A stretch of DNA of 64,000 nt from Adhaeribacter aerolatus (GCF_007991635.1 NZ_BJYS01000018.1:1-64000), one strand, 5' to 3'; shown: positions 1-8,961, numbered from the stretch's first letter. A program made the numbers and translations. Notes: generated from the sequence alone by a model not told the origin.

Positions 1-81
1 ACCCCTGTCATAGAAATCTGAATGACAATAATTACTTACTTATCTGCTTCTATATTAGGAAATCATTTATTATTTAACCGG

Positions 82-2166
82 TTAATAACTGCCGTGATAC
101 TTGCGTAGCGTCCATTCAATAGAAACGAGTAGTAGCAGCACAAAGAACAGCCATTTCAGGTTTACCAGGTCTTCGAGTTTCTCGTTCGGGTAAATAATAT
201 TTTTGTAGTCGGCTTTTAAAATATCGGCTTGTAGCTGCTCCAGTTGGTTCGGGTAGTAAAGGCGACTGTTGGTTTTTTGGGCCAACTGGTAAAGTAAGTT
301 ATGGTCGGCGAGGGCATTCAGGGCTTCGAGCTGTAGTTCCTGTACCACAAACTGCCCGCGGTCCTGTTCAGGTTTGCCGTCTAAAGTGGTACTAGCCACG
401 TAGGAATATACCCCGCCCGGCAAGTTGCCAATATTTAAACCCGAAAAGCCTTCGCCGTTATTAAAACTAAAGGTCCGGCTTTTGTTTTTCTCGTCGGTAA
501 TGCGCAGGTTAATTTCCTGTCCAAATATTCTTTCGTAAATGGCATTGTACACTTCGGCCTCAAAACGAATATCGTCGGTTACATAATATTCGTCCTGCAC
601 CGGGTATACGTTCAGGCGTTTTTTATTTTGCTGAGCCGTAAGCAGTTGAATGGTGCTGACCATGAGTTTGTCGAAATGCGCCGGGTTTTCGGTAGCTGCC
701 CCTTCGGTCAGGCGCCATTGCCAAATGCCTTCGGCGAGCAGGGTAGCGTTGTGTTTCTGGTTTTTAACCGAAGCGGCGAGCAGCGGCTTGGTGGTTTTTA
801 CCCGGCCTACCTGCTGCAGCAATATTACTTCGGTACCCGGCGATACGTTAAAATCGGCGAAAGGAACATCAGCCGGTGGATACTTTTCGAAAGCGGAAGT
901 GGTGGTCTGGTCGATTTGAAATTTCCGGAAAGAGGCGTTTAGCACGGGAATTACTTCGTCGGTCTGTCCGCCCCGGCGGTTGATGGTGAGGCCGGTGCCT
1001 AGCTGGTTGTAAGCCGCCAAATCGGTTTGGGAACCAACAATGTACAAAGCCGGAATATTTTTCTGCCGCACGTAGGCCAACGCTTCGTTATTCCCCGATA
1101 GCCGGGAAGGTAACTGGTGCAGCACCGCTACATCGTATTTATCGGGTTTAAATTGCGTAATGCCCGGTATAAACAAAACAGTTTCGAAGTTATCGTTCGT
1201 TTGGATGGCGGCCCGGATGGCCCGGATATCGGGGTGCGGCGCGGCGGCGGCAATGAGTACACTTAGTTTGCCTTTAATAATATCGAGGTAAGCGTGTTTC
1301 GTATTATTTAAGGTAGAAAACTCGCCTTTTTGCGGCAAAGCTTCTATCTCGTAATGCTTTTTACCAGGAGCCGTAGCGGTTAAAGTAAATTCGGCGCGGG
1401 TAGGTTGGCCGTCCGGGCGCAGGGTAATATTTTTTCGGTCGAGGATTTTGCCGTTTTCTTTTAGTACAACGGTAGCGGTATTGCCTTTAAATCCTTCGTG
1501 CTGGATTTCGGCAACTACCGGGAATTTATTCCCGCTGTAAGCAATTTTGTTGTACAACACCGAGCTCAGGGCAATATCTTTCTTGGCTACCGTATCGCCT
1601 ACGGCTACGGGGTACACGGTAAAATTAAAATCGGAGTAGGTCGGCGATTTGCCTTTGTTGATAATGCCGTCGGATAGCAGCACCACGCCAGCCAGGTTAC
1701 GGCTTTCGTAAACACCCTGCACGTGGCTCAGCAGTTCATCCAGGTTAGTAGTGGGGTTGTCGAATTTCGTTTCGGTAGGCTTGGGTTTATTTGTATTCAG
1801 GTTCAGTGTCTGAAACTCCACCCGGAAATTTTCCTCCCCCAGCGATTCGGCCAGTTTTTCTAATTCCTGCGCGGTTTTGGTTAGCGTGTTTTTATTTGTG
1901 TAAAGACCTACCGATTGCGAATTATCGAGGGCCACTACAATGGTGGGCTTTTCGGCCGTATTGGTTACAGCTTTTAAATAAGGTCCTAACAGCAGAAAGC
2001 ACAAAAAGCTAACAACCACAAACCGCAGCAAAGCCAGCGAATAATTGAGCCGGGGCGACCACGGCGCCTTGCGGGAGTATAAAGCCCAACTGTACAGGGC
2101 TCCCACTACCAGGCACACCAATATCAGCCACGGCGAATATGCAGTAAGAAGTTTAAATTGACTCAA
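82..2166 (-). CDS. VWA-like membrane protein, function unknown
   Basis: A 694-residue protein with two membrane segments near the N-terminus (about residues 12-30 and 42-62), a large soluble part, and one membrane segment near the C-terminus (about 668-686). After the second segment a von Willebrand A-like fold begins: a DxSxS metal-site motif at residues 81-85 (DNSQS) and a matching LLSDG at 163-167. This layout resembles the BatA/BatB and glutamine-amidotransferase-like VWA membrane proteins common in Bacteroidota, whose role in the cell envelope is poorly defined. It is read away from fabG across a gap of about 200 bases containing fabG's terminator. The VWA call is fairly firm; the biological role is unknown. 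Confidence 0.75.
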   Translation of the reverse strand: MSQFKLLTAYSPWLILVCLVVGALYSWALYSRKAPWSPRLNYSLALLRFVVVSFLCFLLLGPYLKAVTNTAEKPTIVVALDNSQSVGLYTNKNTLTKTAQELEKLAESLGEENFRVEFQTLNLNTNKPKPTETKFDNPTTNLDELLSHVQGVYESRNLAGVVLLSDGIINKGKSPTYSDFNFTVYPVAVGDTVAKKDIALSSVLYNKIAYSGNKFPVVAEIQHEGFKGNTATVVLKENGKILDRKNITLRPDGQPTRAEFTLTATAPGKKHYEIEALPQKGEFSTLNNTKHAYLDIIKGKLSVLIAAAAPHPDIRAIRAAIQTNDNFETVLFIPGITQFKPDKYDVAVLHQLPSRLSGNNEALAYVRQKNIPALYIVGSQTDLAAYNQLGTGLTINRRGGQTDEVIPVLNASFRKFQIDQTTTSAFEKYPPADVPFADFNVSPGTEVILLQQVGRVKTTKPLLAASVKNQKHNATLLAEGIWQWRLTEGAATENPAHFDKLMVSTIQLLTAQQNKKRLNVYPVQDEYYVTDDIRFEAEVYNAIYERIFGQEINLRITDEKNKSRTFSFNNGEGFSGLNIGNLPGGVYSYVASTTLDGKPEQDRGQFVVQELQLEALNALADHNLLYQLAQKTNSRLYYPNQLEQLQADILKADYKNIIYPNEKLEDLVNLKWLFFVLLLLVSIEWTLRKYHGSY

Positions 2167-2260
2167 GTTTCGTGATGCGTTAGTCGTTCCTCGTTATTCG
2201 AAAATAAGCATTATTATCTAAACGACTTAACAGTTTAAATAATATTTGGTTTTTGATAAT

Positions 2261-2295
2261 AAAAATAGCGTAAGGTTTAATCTTACGCTATTTTT
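2261..2295 (-). terminator. Perfect hairpin terminator after fabG
   Basis: Perfect 14-bp stem (2261-2274 with 2282-2295) and a 7-base loop; the arms start with five A and end with five T, so it can act in either direction. It lies about 80 bases after the fabG stop and upstream of the VWA gene, so it probably ends fabG transcription. Confidence 0.75.
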
Positions 2296-2375
2296 AAAAA
2301 CTATATGTTGTATTTCCGGAATATATTTTAAAGACTACGAACCGGATAACGATTAACGAACAACAACTAACGAAA

Positions 2376-3122
2376 CTACGTTAGCATACCGCCATCTACC
2401 TGCAGTACCTGGCCCGAGATGTAAGCTGATAAGTCGGAAGCCAAAAATACGGTGGTGTTGGCTACGTCTTCGGGCGTACCGCCACGGCGCAGCGGAATCG
2501 CCTTTTTCCATTCTTGTACTACCGCTGCATCCAGTTCGCCGGTCATTTCAGTTTCGATAAAGCCGGGCGCAATAGCATTGCTGCGAATATTACGGGAGCC
2601 TAATTCCAGCGCCACCGATTTGGTTAAGCCAATAATACCGGCTTTGGAAGCCGCATAATTTACCTGGCCGGCGTTGCCTTTAATGCCTACCACCGAAGTC
2701 ATATTAATGATAGAACCACTTTTCTGGCGCATCATGGGTTTGGTGGCGGCTTTGGTGAGGTTAAATACCGATTTTAAATTGGTGTTAATTACCGTATCCC
2801 ACTGCTCTTCGGTCATGCGCATCAGCAAGCCGTCGCGGGTAATACCGGCGTTGTTTACCAAAATATCCAGGCGCCCGAATTCTTTTACTACATCTTCTAC
2901 CAGCTTCTCGGCCTGGGTAAAATCCGAAGCATCGGAGCGGTAACCTTTTACCTTGGTGCCGCCGGCTGCCAGTTCCTGTTCCAGGGCCTGGCCTTTTTCT
3001 ACACTTGATAAATACGTAAACGCAACCTGCGCGCCCATTTCTACAAATTTCTGGGCAATGGCCCGCCCAATTCCTTTAGACGCGCCGGTGATTAATGCTA
3101 TTTTTCCTTCGAGTAGTTTCAT
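2376..3122 (-). CDS. fabG: 3-oxoacyl-[ACP] reductase FabG
   Basis: Short-chain dehydrogenase/reductase of 248 residues that reduces 3-oxoacyl-ACP with NADPH in the fatty-acid elongation cycle (cytosolic). Visible motifs are the N-terminal cofactor loop TGASKGIG at residues 12-19, the NNAG motif, and the catalytic Ser...YxxxK (NMTSVVG, then YAASK). The C-terminal IAPGFIETEMT and SAYISGQVLQVDGG stretches are typical of FabG. The open frame reaches back to 3158, but those 12 codons read through a promoter-like sequence, so I take the ATG at 3122 as the start, which also matches the family length. Monocistronic with its own terminator. Confidence 0.93.
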   Translation of the reverse strand: MKLLEGKIALITGASKGIGRAIAQKFVEMGAQVAFTYLSSVEKGQALEQELAAGGTKVKGYRSDASDFTQAEKLVEDVVKEFGRLDILVNNAGITRDGLLMRMTEEQWDTVINTNLKSVFNLTKAATKPMMRQKSGSIINMTSVVGIKGNAGQVNYAASKAGIIGLTKSVALELGSRNIRSNAIAPGFIETEMTGELDAAVVQEWKKAIPLRRGGTPEDVANTTVFLASDLSAYISGQVLQVDGGMLT

Positions 3123-3126
3123 AGGC

Positions 3127-3158
3127 CAAAGGTAGCCAAAGATTTTAAAATAAGGCAA
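3127..3158 (-). promoter_or_regulatory. Candidate fabG promoter, possibly leaderless
   Basis: On the minus strand there is an exact Bacteroidota -7 element (TACCTTTG, 3134-3127) with a TTG at 3158-3156; the spacer is 21 bases, slightly over the usual 19-20. Transcription would begin at about 3120-3122, essentially at the fabG ATG, giving a leaderless or nearly leaderless mRNA. This is inferred from consensus matching only. Confidence 0.45.
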
Positions 3159-3281
3159 AAGCCCGGTGGAGAAATGGCTGGAGAGAAACCTGGATAACAG
3201 GAATAAGAAATAGTATGAGGTAAAAAATACCGGTTCTATTTTTATTAAGTTGGTTAAATAACTAAAATTGCAGGCACATTA

Positions 3282-3875
3282 TTGGCAGAGATGAGAAGCG
3301 CAGCAGCAATAATATTTCTTTTTTTAAGTACCGGCCTGGCCGCCCAAGCCCAAAGTGATAACCAATTGGCTATAAACCCGGTTGATTCAATCAAAACTGA
3401 TTCAATTCAGGTGGTAGAAAAACCACTAACGGAAGAAGAACTTTTAGAGAAAGCACGAATAGAAAAGCTGCTTTTAGAGAAGTTAGATAAGAAATACGGG
3501 TTCCGGGATGTGCAACTGGGCACGCATATTAAATTCTTTAAGAAAACGAAGCGCGAATGGCAGGAAGAGGATGATTACAATTGCCGCCGGGCCACCGATA
3601 AATTATCGATTAATGGGATGCCGCTGACCGAAATTGTCTACGGTTTTCATAAGGGGCGGCTAAACCATATTTACATAACGGCACCCGGCATCGAGAACAG
3701 CCGGGAATTGCTCAGGTACTTCCAATCGGTTTATGGCCCCGGCAAGCTGGTTTATGAAGAAACCGAAGAATTTGATAACATGGTGGAGTGGGCCGGTAAG
3801 AAAGTAATATTAACCTACAGCGAGGTGGCGAGTAAAAAAGAAGGTTTTTTCCATTTTTTTGCCGCCGATAAATAG
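3282..3875 (+). CDS. Secreted hypothetical protein
   Basis: A 197-residue protein with a clear N-terminal signal peptide (hydrophobic stretch then AAQAQ at about residues 20-24). The mature part is charged and rich in Lys/Glu (about residues 45-65), followed by a compact region with aromatic and basic residues. I recognise no catalytic motif or named family. A second in-frame ATG at 3291 would give a more typical signal peptide and may be the true start. It stands alone, divergent from fabG, and is followed by a good terminator hairpin at 3951-3989. Probably periplasmic or outer-membrane-associated. Confidence 0.65.
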   Translation: MAEMRSAAAIIFLFLSTGLAAQAQSDNQLAINPVDSIKTDSIQVVEKPLTEEELLEKARIEKLLLEKLDKKYGFRDVQLGTHIKFFKKTKREWQEEDDYNCRRATDKLSINGMPLTEIVYGFHKGRLNHIYITAPGIENSRELLRYFQSVYGPGKLVYEETEEFDNMVEWAGKKVILTYSEVASKKEGFFHFFAADK

Positions 3876-3950
3876 GAGCAGTTTTCAGTTAACAATAATC
3901 AGTTAACAGCAATAAGTTATTAATTATACAATAATATACAATTAAGAGGT

Positions 3951-3989
3951 AAAAAGCCCCTGCTTTCTTCTGGAGAGCAGAGGCTTTTT
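3951..3989 (+). terminator. Hairpin terminator
   Basis: A 13-bp stem with one mismatch (3951-3963 with 3977-3989) and a 13-base loop, with A-rich start and T-rich end; about 75 bases after the secreted hypothetical gene. Confidence 0.7.
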
Positions 3990-4049
3990 ATTAGAATCAT
4001 AGCTGTGTATTTACTTCTATAACGTGAAATTGTATTCAAACTCAATAAT

Positions 4050-4207
4050 ACCTCATCCCCCAACCCCTTCTCCTCAAGGCGAAGGGGAGCCGGTCTGACG
4101 ATAATTTACTTACAAATCGATTAGTTAATGCATGGTATCTGAGTTTCAATTTATCGGATAAGGTAATTTAAGTCCCTCACCTTTAGGAGAGGGATTTAGG
4201 GTGAGGT
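4050..4207. repeat. Small element with imperfect terminal inverted repeats
   Basis: A segment of about 158 bases bounded by inverted repeats of about 22-24 bases: left end from 4050 (ACCTCATCCCCCAACCCC...) and right end 4186-4207, whose complement reads ACCTCACCCTAAATCCC... . The interior is AT-rich and has no ORF. The CCTCA-C-rich ends match the style of short intergenic repeats widespread in Bacteroidota. It accounts for most of the 396-base gap between the gene ending at 3875 and the TPR gene at 4272. Confidence 0.5.
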
Positions 4208-4271
4208 GTCAATAGTTTTCCAAACCAAGCACTATATTAGTTAGGTGGTTTATAAAATGGTATATTATCAG

Positions 4272-4874
4272 CTATTTGCAGTATTTAGCGAGTGCTTTTT
4301 GTGCCCGTTCATCGTTAGGAGCGGCTTTTTTCCAGTCGGCACAAGCGCCTTTGTCATCCCGTATTTCGTATTTGGCCAAACCCCGGTTGTATAATGCCTC
4401 CGTAGAGGTAGAATCTGTTTTTAAAACGTAATTGTAATCCGATATAGCCGACCGGCTGTTTAACATAGCCATTTTGGCCGCTGCCCGGTACATATACATT
4501 TCTAAATCTTCGGGTTTATATTTTATTACTTTCGTGAAATCAGCTACGGCCCCCCGGTAATCGTCAATTTTAACTTTGGCAACGGCCCGGTTGTAATACG
4601 CGTCTACATTACTGGGTTCGTACCGGATAACGGCCGTATAATCTTTGATCGCTTCTTTATAATTCTTTAATTCAATATTGGCTTTGGCCCGGCTTTTATA
4701 AGCATCTACGTTTTTGGGGTTTACCTCCAGCACATTCGAATAAAATCTTACCTGTCGTTTATGCTCCGAAACCGGTACTTTTTCGGTGGGGGCATTGGTA
4801 GCTATCATCGAAGTTTGAGAAAAGCCAAGGCCGGCCAGCAACAACAAAGGAATCAGGAGTAAAATTTTTTTCAT
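4272..4874 (-). CDS. Secreted tetratricopeptide-repeat protein
   Basis: A 200-residue protein with an N-terminal signal peptide (MKK, then a Leu-rich core, cleavage near GFS-Q). The rest is consecutive TPR units of 34 residues, recognisable by recurring A..N.......A..DY..V....P and Y.NRA.A motifs, about four to five units. TPR arrays are protein-interaction scaffolds; no partner can be inferred. The C-terminus carries an ACADWKKA...YCK motif also found in the next gene (ACQDWTMA...YCNK), so the two are paralogues. Both are on the minus strand 157 bases apart. Confidence 0.75.
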   Translation of the reverse strand: MKKILLLIPLLLLAGLGFSQTSMIATNAPTEKVPVSEHKRQVRFYSNVLEVNPKNVDAYKSRAKANIELKNYKEAIKDYTAVIRYEPSNVDAYYNRAVAKVKIDDYRGAVADFTKVIKYKPEDLEMYMYRAAAKMAMLNSRSAISDYNYVLKTDSTSTEALYNRGLAKYEIRDDKGACADWKKAAPNDERAQKALAKYCK

Positions 4875-5031
4875 ACCTCTTCGTTCTTTTAAGTTTATAC
4901 ACCATATTTTTTACCCGGATAGGAAAGTTAGTAAAAAAAGCGCTTATAATCCTACTAAAAAGCAATTTTTTAGACTGATAATTAACTTTAAGCCAACGGC
5001 ATAACGAAAAAGTTCTTTACTGCTAAGCAGC

Positions 5032-5745
5032 TTATTTGTTGCAATATTTCTTTAAAAAGTTTTCGGCATTGCTAATGCCTTTGTCGCGGGCCATAGTCCA
5101 GTCCTGGCAAGCAGCCTCGTTCTCCTTTAACGTCCGGTGAATAATTCCCCGGTTGTAATAAGCTTCGGCTAAGTCGGGATTATACTCAATGGCTTTATTA
5201 TAATCGGCTAAGGCTTCCTGAAAAGATTTGGTGCGGAAAAATGCGTTGGCGCGGTTTTGGTAAGCCACGGCGTAATCGGGTTTGAGCATCAGGGCTTTGT
5301 TATAGTCGGTAATGGCCCCGGTAATATCTTTTAACTTAGCCCGGGAGTAGCCGCGGTTGTTGTAGGCGTTGGCGTATTCGGCGTTTAATGTTAAGGCTTT
5401 GTTGTAGTCGGTAATAGCTCCTTTAAAATCTTTCTGCTGGGTTTTTATATCGCCGCGATATTTATATACTTCCGGGTCGCCGTCTTTTAACACCAGCGAT
5501 TGGTTCAAATCTTCGGAGGCGCCACTAAAATCTTTCGTTTCATACCGGGCAATACCCCGCAATTTGTAAAGCTCCGGATCGTCCGGTTTTTTCTCCAGGG
5601 CTTTGGTATACTCCGCAATAGCGCCTTCGTAGTTTTCGCGTTCAGCCAAGCTTAAACCACTTTTGGCGTAATATTTAGCACCTTTGGGCAAACAGGCAGT
5701 GGTTAACAGTAGCGCAAAAAAAATGATATTTAAATATAATCGCAT
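5032..5745 (-). CDS. TPR lipoprotein
   Basis: A 237-residue protein with a lipoprotein signal (hydrophobic N-terminus ending LLTTAC, lipidated Cys about residue 18), so it is probably membrane-anchored in the envelope. The remainder is about six TPR units with strongly regular spacing and repeated ITDYNKAL motifs. It ends with ACQDW...KKYCNK, shared with the neighbouring TPR protein, suggesting tandem duplication and divergence. The function of the pair is unknown. Confidence 0.77.
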   Translation of the reverse strand: MRLYLNIIFFALLLTTACLPKGAKYYAKSGLSLAERENYEGAIAEYTKALEKKPDDPELYKLRGIARYETKDFSGASEDLNQSLVLKDGDPEVYKYRGDIKTQQKDFKGAITDYNKALTLNAEYANAYNNRGYSRAKLKDITGAITDYNKALMLKPDYAVAYQNRANAFFRTKSFQEALADYNKAIEYNPDLAEAYYNRGIIHRTLKENEAACQDWTMARDKGISNAENFLKKYCNK

Positions 5746-5894
5746 AAATATGGTTTGATAGTGGTTGGTTTGGTGTGCCGGAAATGTGTTTTGTTTACAC
5801 GTACTGCTTAATGCAAAAATTGTTCCTAATAAATATTCTTATAACCATATATTTTTATAGTTCGTTACGCTATACGGCTAACCGCTCAATCCGT

Positions 5895-5924
5895 TTGTGA
5901 AATAGAGATATTCGGGTAAATTTG
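5895..5924 (+). promoter_or_regulatory. Bacteroidota-type promoter of lpdA
   Basis: TTG at 5895-5897, a spacer of exactly 19 bases, then TAAATTTG at 5917-5924: a full match to the primary sigma promoter consensus of Bacteroidota (TTG-N19-TAnnTTTG). The start codon of lpdA is 33 bases downstream of the element. Confidence 0.7.
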
Positions 5925-5957
5925 CGGCATCTTTAATAAACGTAAAACGCTATCAAA

Positions 5958-7355
5958 ATGGCATCAGCATCATACGATTTAATAGTAATAGGTAGTGGAC
6001 CAGGTGGTTACGTAGCCGCCATCCGGGCTTCGCAATTAGGCATGAAAGTAGGCGTGGTAGAAAAAGCGGAGTTAGGCGGCATCTGTCTGAACTGGGGCTG
6101 TATTCCTACCAAAGCTTTATTAAAAAGTGCGCAGGTTTTCGAATATATCCAGCACGCCAAAGATTATGGCATTAACGTAGCCGATGCTTCTGCCGATTTT
6201 GGCGCGGTAGTAGCCCGCAGCCGGGGTGTAGCCAACGGCATGAGCAAAGGCATTCAGTTTTTGTTCCGGAAAAATAAAATAGATCATATAGCCGGTACCG
6301 GCAAGTTAGTTGGCAAGAAACAGGTAGAAGTAACGGCTGCCGATGGCACCAAAAGTACCGTAGAAGCGCCGCATATTATTCTGGCTACCGGCGCCCGTTC
6401 GCGGCAATTACCAAATTTACCGATTGATGGTAAAAAAATTATTGGTTACCGCGAAGCCATGGTGCTGGAAAAACAACCTAAATCGATGGTGGTGGTGGGT
6501 TCCGGAGCGATTGGGGTAGAGTTTGCTTATTTCTACAATGCCATGGGTACCCAGGTAACCATTGTGGAATTTATGCCGAACGTGGTGCCGATTGAAGACG
6601 AAGAAGTTTCGAAACAACTGGAGCGCTCCTTCAAAAAAGCGGGCATCAATATTTTAACCAACGCTTCGGTAGAGGCGGTAGATACCAGCGCCGAAGGCTG
6701 CAAAGTACGGGTTAAGAAAGGCAACGGCGAAGAGTTTATCGATTGCGATATTGTGCTGTCGGCGGTAGGTATTGCCACTAACCTGGAGAATTTAGGTCTG
6801 GAAGAACTAGGCGTAGCCGTAGAGAAAGGACGCGTAATTACCGATGATTTTTACAAAACCAATGTGGAAGGCATTTATGCCATCGGCGATATTGTAAAAG
6901 GCCCCGCTTTGGCCCACGTGGCTTCGGCCGAAGGTATTATTTGCGTGGAGAAAATTGCCGGCCACCATCCGGAGCCGCTCGATTACAAAAATATTCCCGG
7001 CTGTACTTATTGCGCACCCGAAATTGCATCGGTAGGTTACACCGAGAAAGAAGCCCGCGAACTGGGTCGCGAAATTAAAGTGGGTAAGTTTCCGTTCTCG
7101 GCCTCGGGCAAAGCCAGCGCCGGCGGCGTAAAAGATGGCTTTGTAAAAGTTATTTTCGATGCCAAGTACGGCGAGTTCTTAGGTGCCCACATGATTGGCG
7201 CCAACGTAACCGAAATGATTGCCGAAGTAGTCGTAGCCCGTAAACTCGAAACCACCGGTCACGAAATTATCAAATCGGTACACCCGCACCCAACCATGTC
7301 GGAAGCCATTATGGAAGCCACCGCCGCCGCTTACGACGAGGTAATTCACTTGTAA
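5958..7355 (+). CDS. lpdA: Dihydrolipoyl dehydrogenase (E3)
   Basis: A 465-residue flavoprotein that reoxidises dihydrolipoamide to lipoamide with NAD+, the shared E3 component of pyruvate and 2-oxoglutarate dehydrogenase complexes and of glycine cleavage. Visible: FAD-binding GSGPGG at residues 12-17, the redox disulfide C43/C48 in GGICLNWGCIPTK, a second NAD-binding GSGAIG, the FAD-contacting YAIGDI, and the C-terminal HPHPTMSE with the catalytic His-Glu pair. Length is normal. It is monocistronic, with its own promoter and a strong terminator, and is not next to E1/E2 genes. Confidence 0.96.
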   Translation: MASASYDLIVIGSGPGGYVAAIRASQLGMKVGVVEKAELGGICLNWGCIPTKALLKSAQVFEYIQHAKDYGINVADASADFGAVVARSRGVANGMSKGIQFLFRKNKIDHIAGTGKLVGKKQVEVTAADGTKSTVEAPHIILATGARSRQLPNLPIDGKKIIGYREAMVLEKQPKSMVVVGSGAIGVEFAYFYNAMGTQVTIVEFMPNVVPIEDEEVSKQLERSFKKAGINILTNASVEAVDTSAEGCKVRVKKGNGEEFIDCDIVLSAVGIATNLENLGLEELGVAVEKGRVITDDFYKTNVEGIYAIGDIVKGPALAHVASAEGIICVEKIAGHHPEPLDYKNIPGCTYCAPEIASVGYTEKEARELGREIKVGKFPFSASGKASAGGVKDGFVKVIFDAKYGEFLGAHMIGANVTEMIAEVVVARKLETTGHEIIKSVHPHPTMSEAIMEATAAAYDEVIHL

Positions 7356-7385
7356 AATCATTTTACGTAAAACGTAATACGTGTA

Positions 7386-7440
7386 ACGTCCCGGAATAGC
7401 AAGGCTTAAAAATTGCCGACCTGTTCCGGGACGTGTTTTT
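7386..7440 (+). terminator. Terminator of lpdA
   Basis: Perfect 11-bp stem, 7386-7396 with 7424-7434, followed directly by a run of six T. The 27-base loop is long and may hold a second small helix. It separates lpdA from ddl. Confidence 0.75.
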
Positions 7441-7483
7441 TAAGAAGAATATTTAACTTGGGCTTTCAAAATTTTAAAGCAGC

Positions 7484-8479
7484 ATGAAAAAAACAATAGC
7501 GCTGGTTACCGGCGGCTTTACCGGAGAATCGGTTATCTCGCTGAAAAGTGCGGCGGTAATTGGCCGGAATTTAGACCCGGAAAAGTTTGACGTTTATAAA
7601 ATAATCATCACGCCCGAAAGCTGGTATTACGAAGACGAAAACGGTGGTAAATACGAAATAAATAAAAACGATTTCTCCTTAGCGCTGAACGGAGCAGTGG
7701 TTAGGTTCGACTGCGTGTTTATTGGTTTACACGGGTCGCCGGGCGAGGATGGCAAACTCCAGGGCTATTTCGATATGTTAAATATTCCGTATACCACCTG
7801 CGATGCGCTTACCTCGGCCATTACCATGAACAAAGGTTACACCAAAGCTATTGTGCAGGATATTCTGGAATTACACGTGGCTAAATCCATCCAATTGTTT
7901 TCGAATAGTGGAGATAATGTAGCCCGCATAAACGAAAACTTGCGCTTTCCCTTATTTGTAAAACCTAATAATGGCGGCAGCAGCATTGGCATGAGCAAAG
8001 TTAAAACCGAAGCCGAGTTGCCCGAAGCGCTGGCGAAAGCTTTTAAGGAAGATAGCCAGGTGCTGGTAGAAGAATTTATCAGCGGCCGGGAATTTACCAT
8101 TGGCATTTACCGGGGTGCGCAGGGCATTGGCGTGTTGCCGGCTACCGAAATTGTGAGTTCGAAAGAGTTTTTTGATTTTGAAGCCAAATATACCACCGGC
8201 GTCACCGAAGAAATAACGCCCGGCCGTATGACGCCCGAGGAAAAGCAGAGCGTGGAAAAAATAGCCCGTTTGGTTTTCGAAAAGCTGAATTGCAAAGGCA
8301 TAACCCGCATGGACTATATCCTGGAAGAAGGCACCGGAAATCTTTATTTTATTGAGATTAATACCGTTCCGGGACAAACGGAGAACAGCCTGATTCCGCA
8401 GCAGGTAAGAGCTACCGGCCGTACCATCCAGGATTTTTATACCGAGTTAATAGAAGCGGCCCTTTACATCAAGAAATAA
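7484..8479 (+). CDS. ddl: D-alanine--D-alanine ligase
   Basis: A 331-residue ATP-grasp enzyme that joins two D-alanines for the peptidoglycan precursor (cytosol). Motifs: N-terminal VTGGFTGESVISLKSA, the GLHGSPGEDG glycine-rich loop, the ATP-grasp lysine in FVKPNNGGSSIGMSKV, VEEFISGREFT, and the C-terminal metal-binding FIEINTVPGQTENSLIP. Length is normal for Ddl. A 29-codon ORF begins 7 bases after its stop codon. I see no clear Bacteroidota -7 element directly upstream, and lpdA's terminator intervenes. Confidence 0.95.
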   Translation: MKKTIALVTGGFTGESVISLKSAAVIGRNLDPEKFDVYKIIITPESWYYEDENGGKYEINKNDFSLALNGAVVRFDCVFIGLHGSPGEDGKLQGYFDMLNIPYTTCDALTSAITMNKGYTKAIVQDILELHVAKSIQLFSNSGDNVARINENLRFPLFVKPNNGGSSIGMSKVKTEAELPEALAKAFKEDSQVLVEEFISGREFTIGIYRGAQGIGVLPATEIVSSKEFFDFEAKYTTGVTEEITPGRMTPEEKQSVEKIARLVFEKLNCKGITRMDYILEEGTGNLYFIEINTVPGQTENSLIPQQVRATGRTIQDFYTELIEAALYIKK

Positions 8480-8486
8480 AACTAAA

Positions 8487-8576
8487 ATGGAATCCTCAGT
8501 GCGCTTAATCTCAGCTATCGCCGGTGTCTCGCCGGTGATGGGTATTTTCCGGACTTTGGCCGCTAGCGCTAACTAG
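8487..8576 (+). CDS. Possible 29-residue peptide after ddl
   Basis: A short ORF starts 7 bases after the ddl stop and encodes 29 residues, mostly hydrophobic and small (the stretch ISAIAGVSPVMGIFRTLAAS) with one Arg near each end. Its tight spacing suggests translational coupling with ddl, and the only terminator-like hairpin lies after it (8617-8657). It could be a small membrane peptide or chance. I recognise no family. Confidence 0.25.
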   Translation: MESSVRLISAIAGVSPVMGIFRTLAASAN

Positions 8577-8616
8577 CCGGAGTAATAGTAATTTAAATAT
8601 TAAGCCACAAAATTTA

Positions 8617-8657
8617 AAATCCTGAACTACTACCCGCAAAAGTTTGGTTCAGGATTT
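8617..8657 (+). terminator. Hairpin terminator after ddl
   Basis: Perfect 11-bp stem (8617-8627 with 8647-8657), 19-base loop, followed by a short pyrimidine/T stretch. It probably ends the ddl transcript. Confidence 0.6.
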
Positions 8658-8961
8658 CTCTTTTAAAGCTATTTCTACCACCTGGTATTTAATACCTGCC
8701 CAAATTAATTCTTCCCATTTGTCATCATGAAAAGACCTGTTGGATAAACCGTTTTACAGGTGAAACCAGTAAAGCGGTAATCGCCTACTTTACTTTCTAA
8801 ACAATAGATGCTTACAGCCTGACAACAGAGAAGCTTTTATATAATGGTAAGTGGTAATCACTTTTGGGTATAATACAGTGCGGAAAAACAGAAGCTATTG
8901 GGCGCAAAATTATGCGACGAATAATATTTAACTTGCAACCGGAAATTTAAAATAGCTGCGC
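8658..8961. other. Intergenic region upstream of rarA
   Basis: About 300 bases with no ORF or repeat that I can support. The last 40 bases before rarA (AATATTTAACTTG, then an AT-rich stretch) resemble the sequence just upstream of ddl, which suggests a shared promoter type, but the match to the -33/-7 consensus is poor. Confidence 0.3.

Noticed and set aside
3123-3158. 12-codon N-terminal extension of FabG
   Set aside because: It translates the promoter -7 element, and the family starts at the ATG at 3122.
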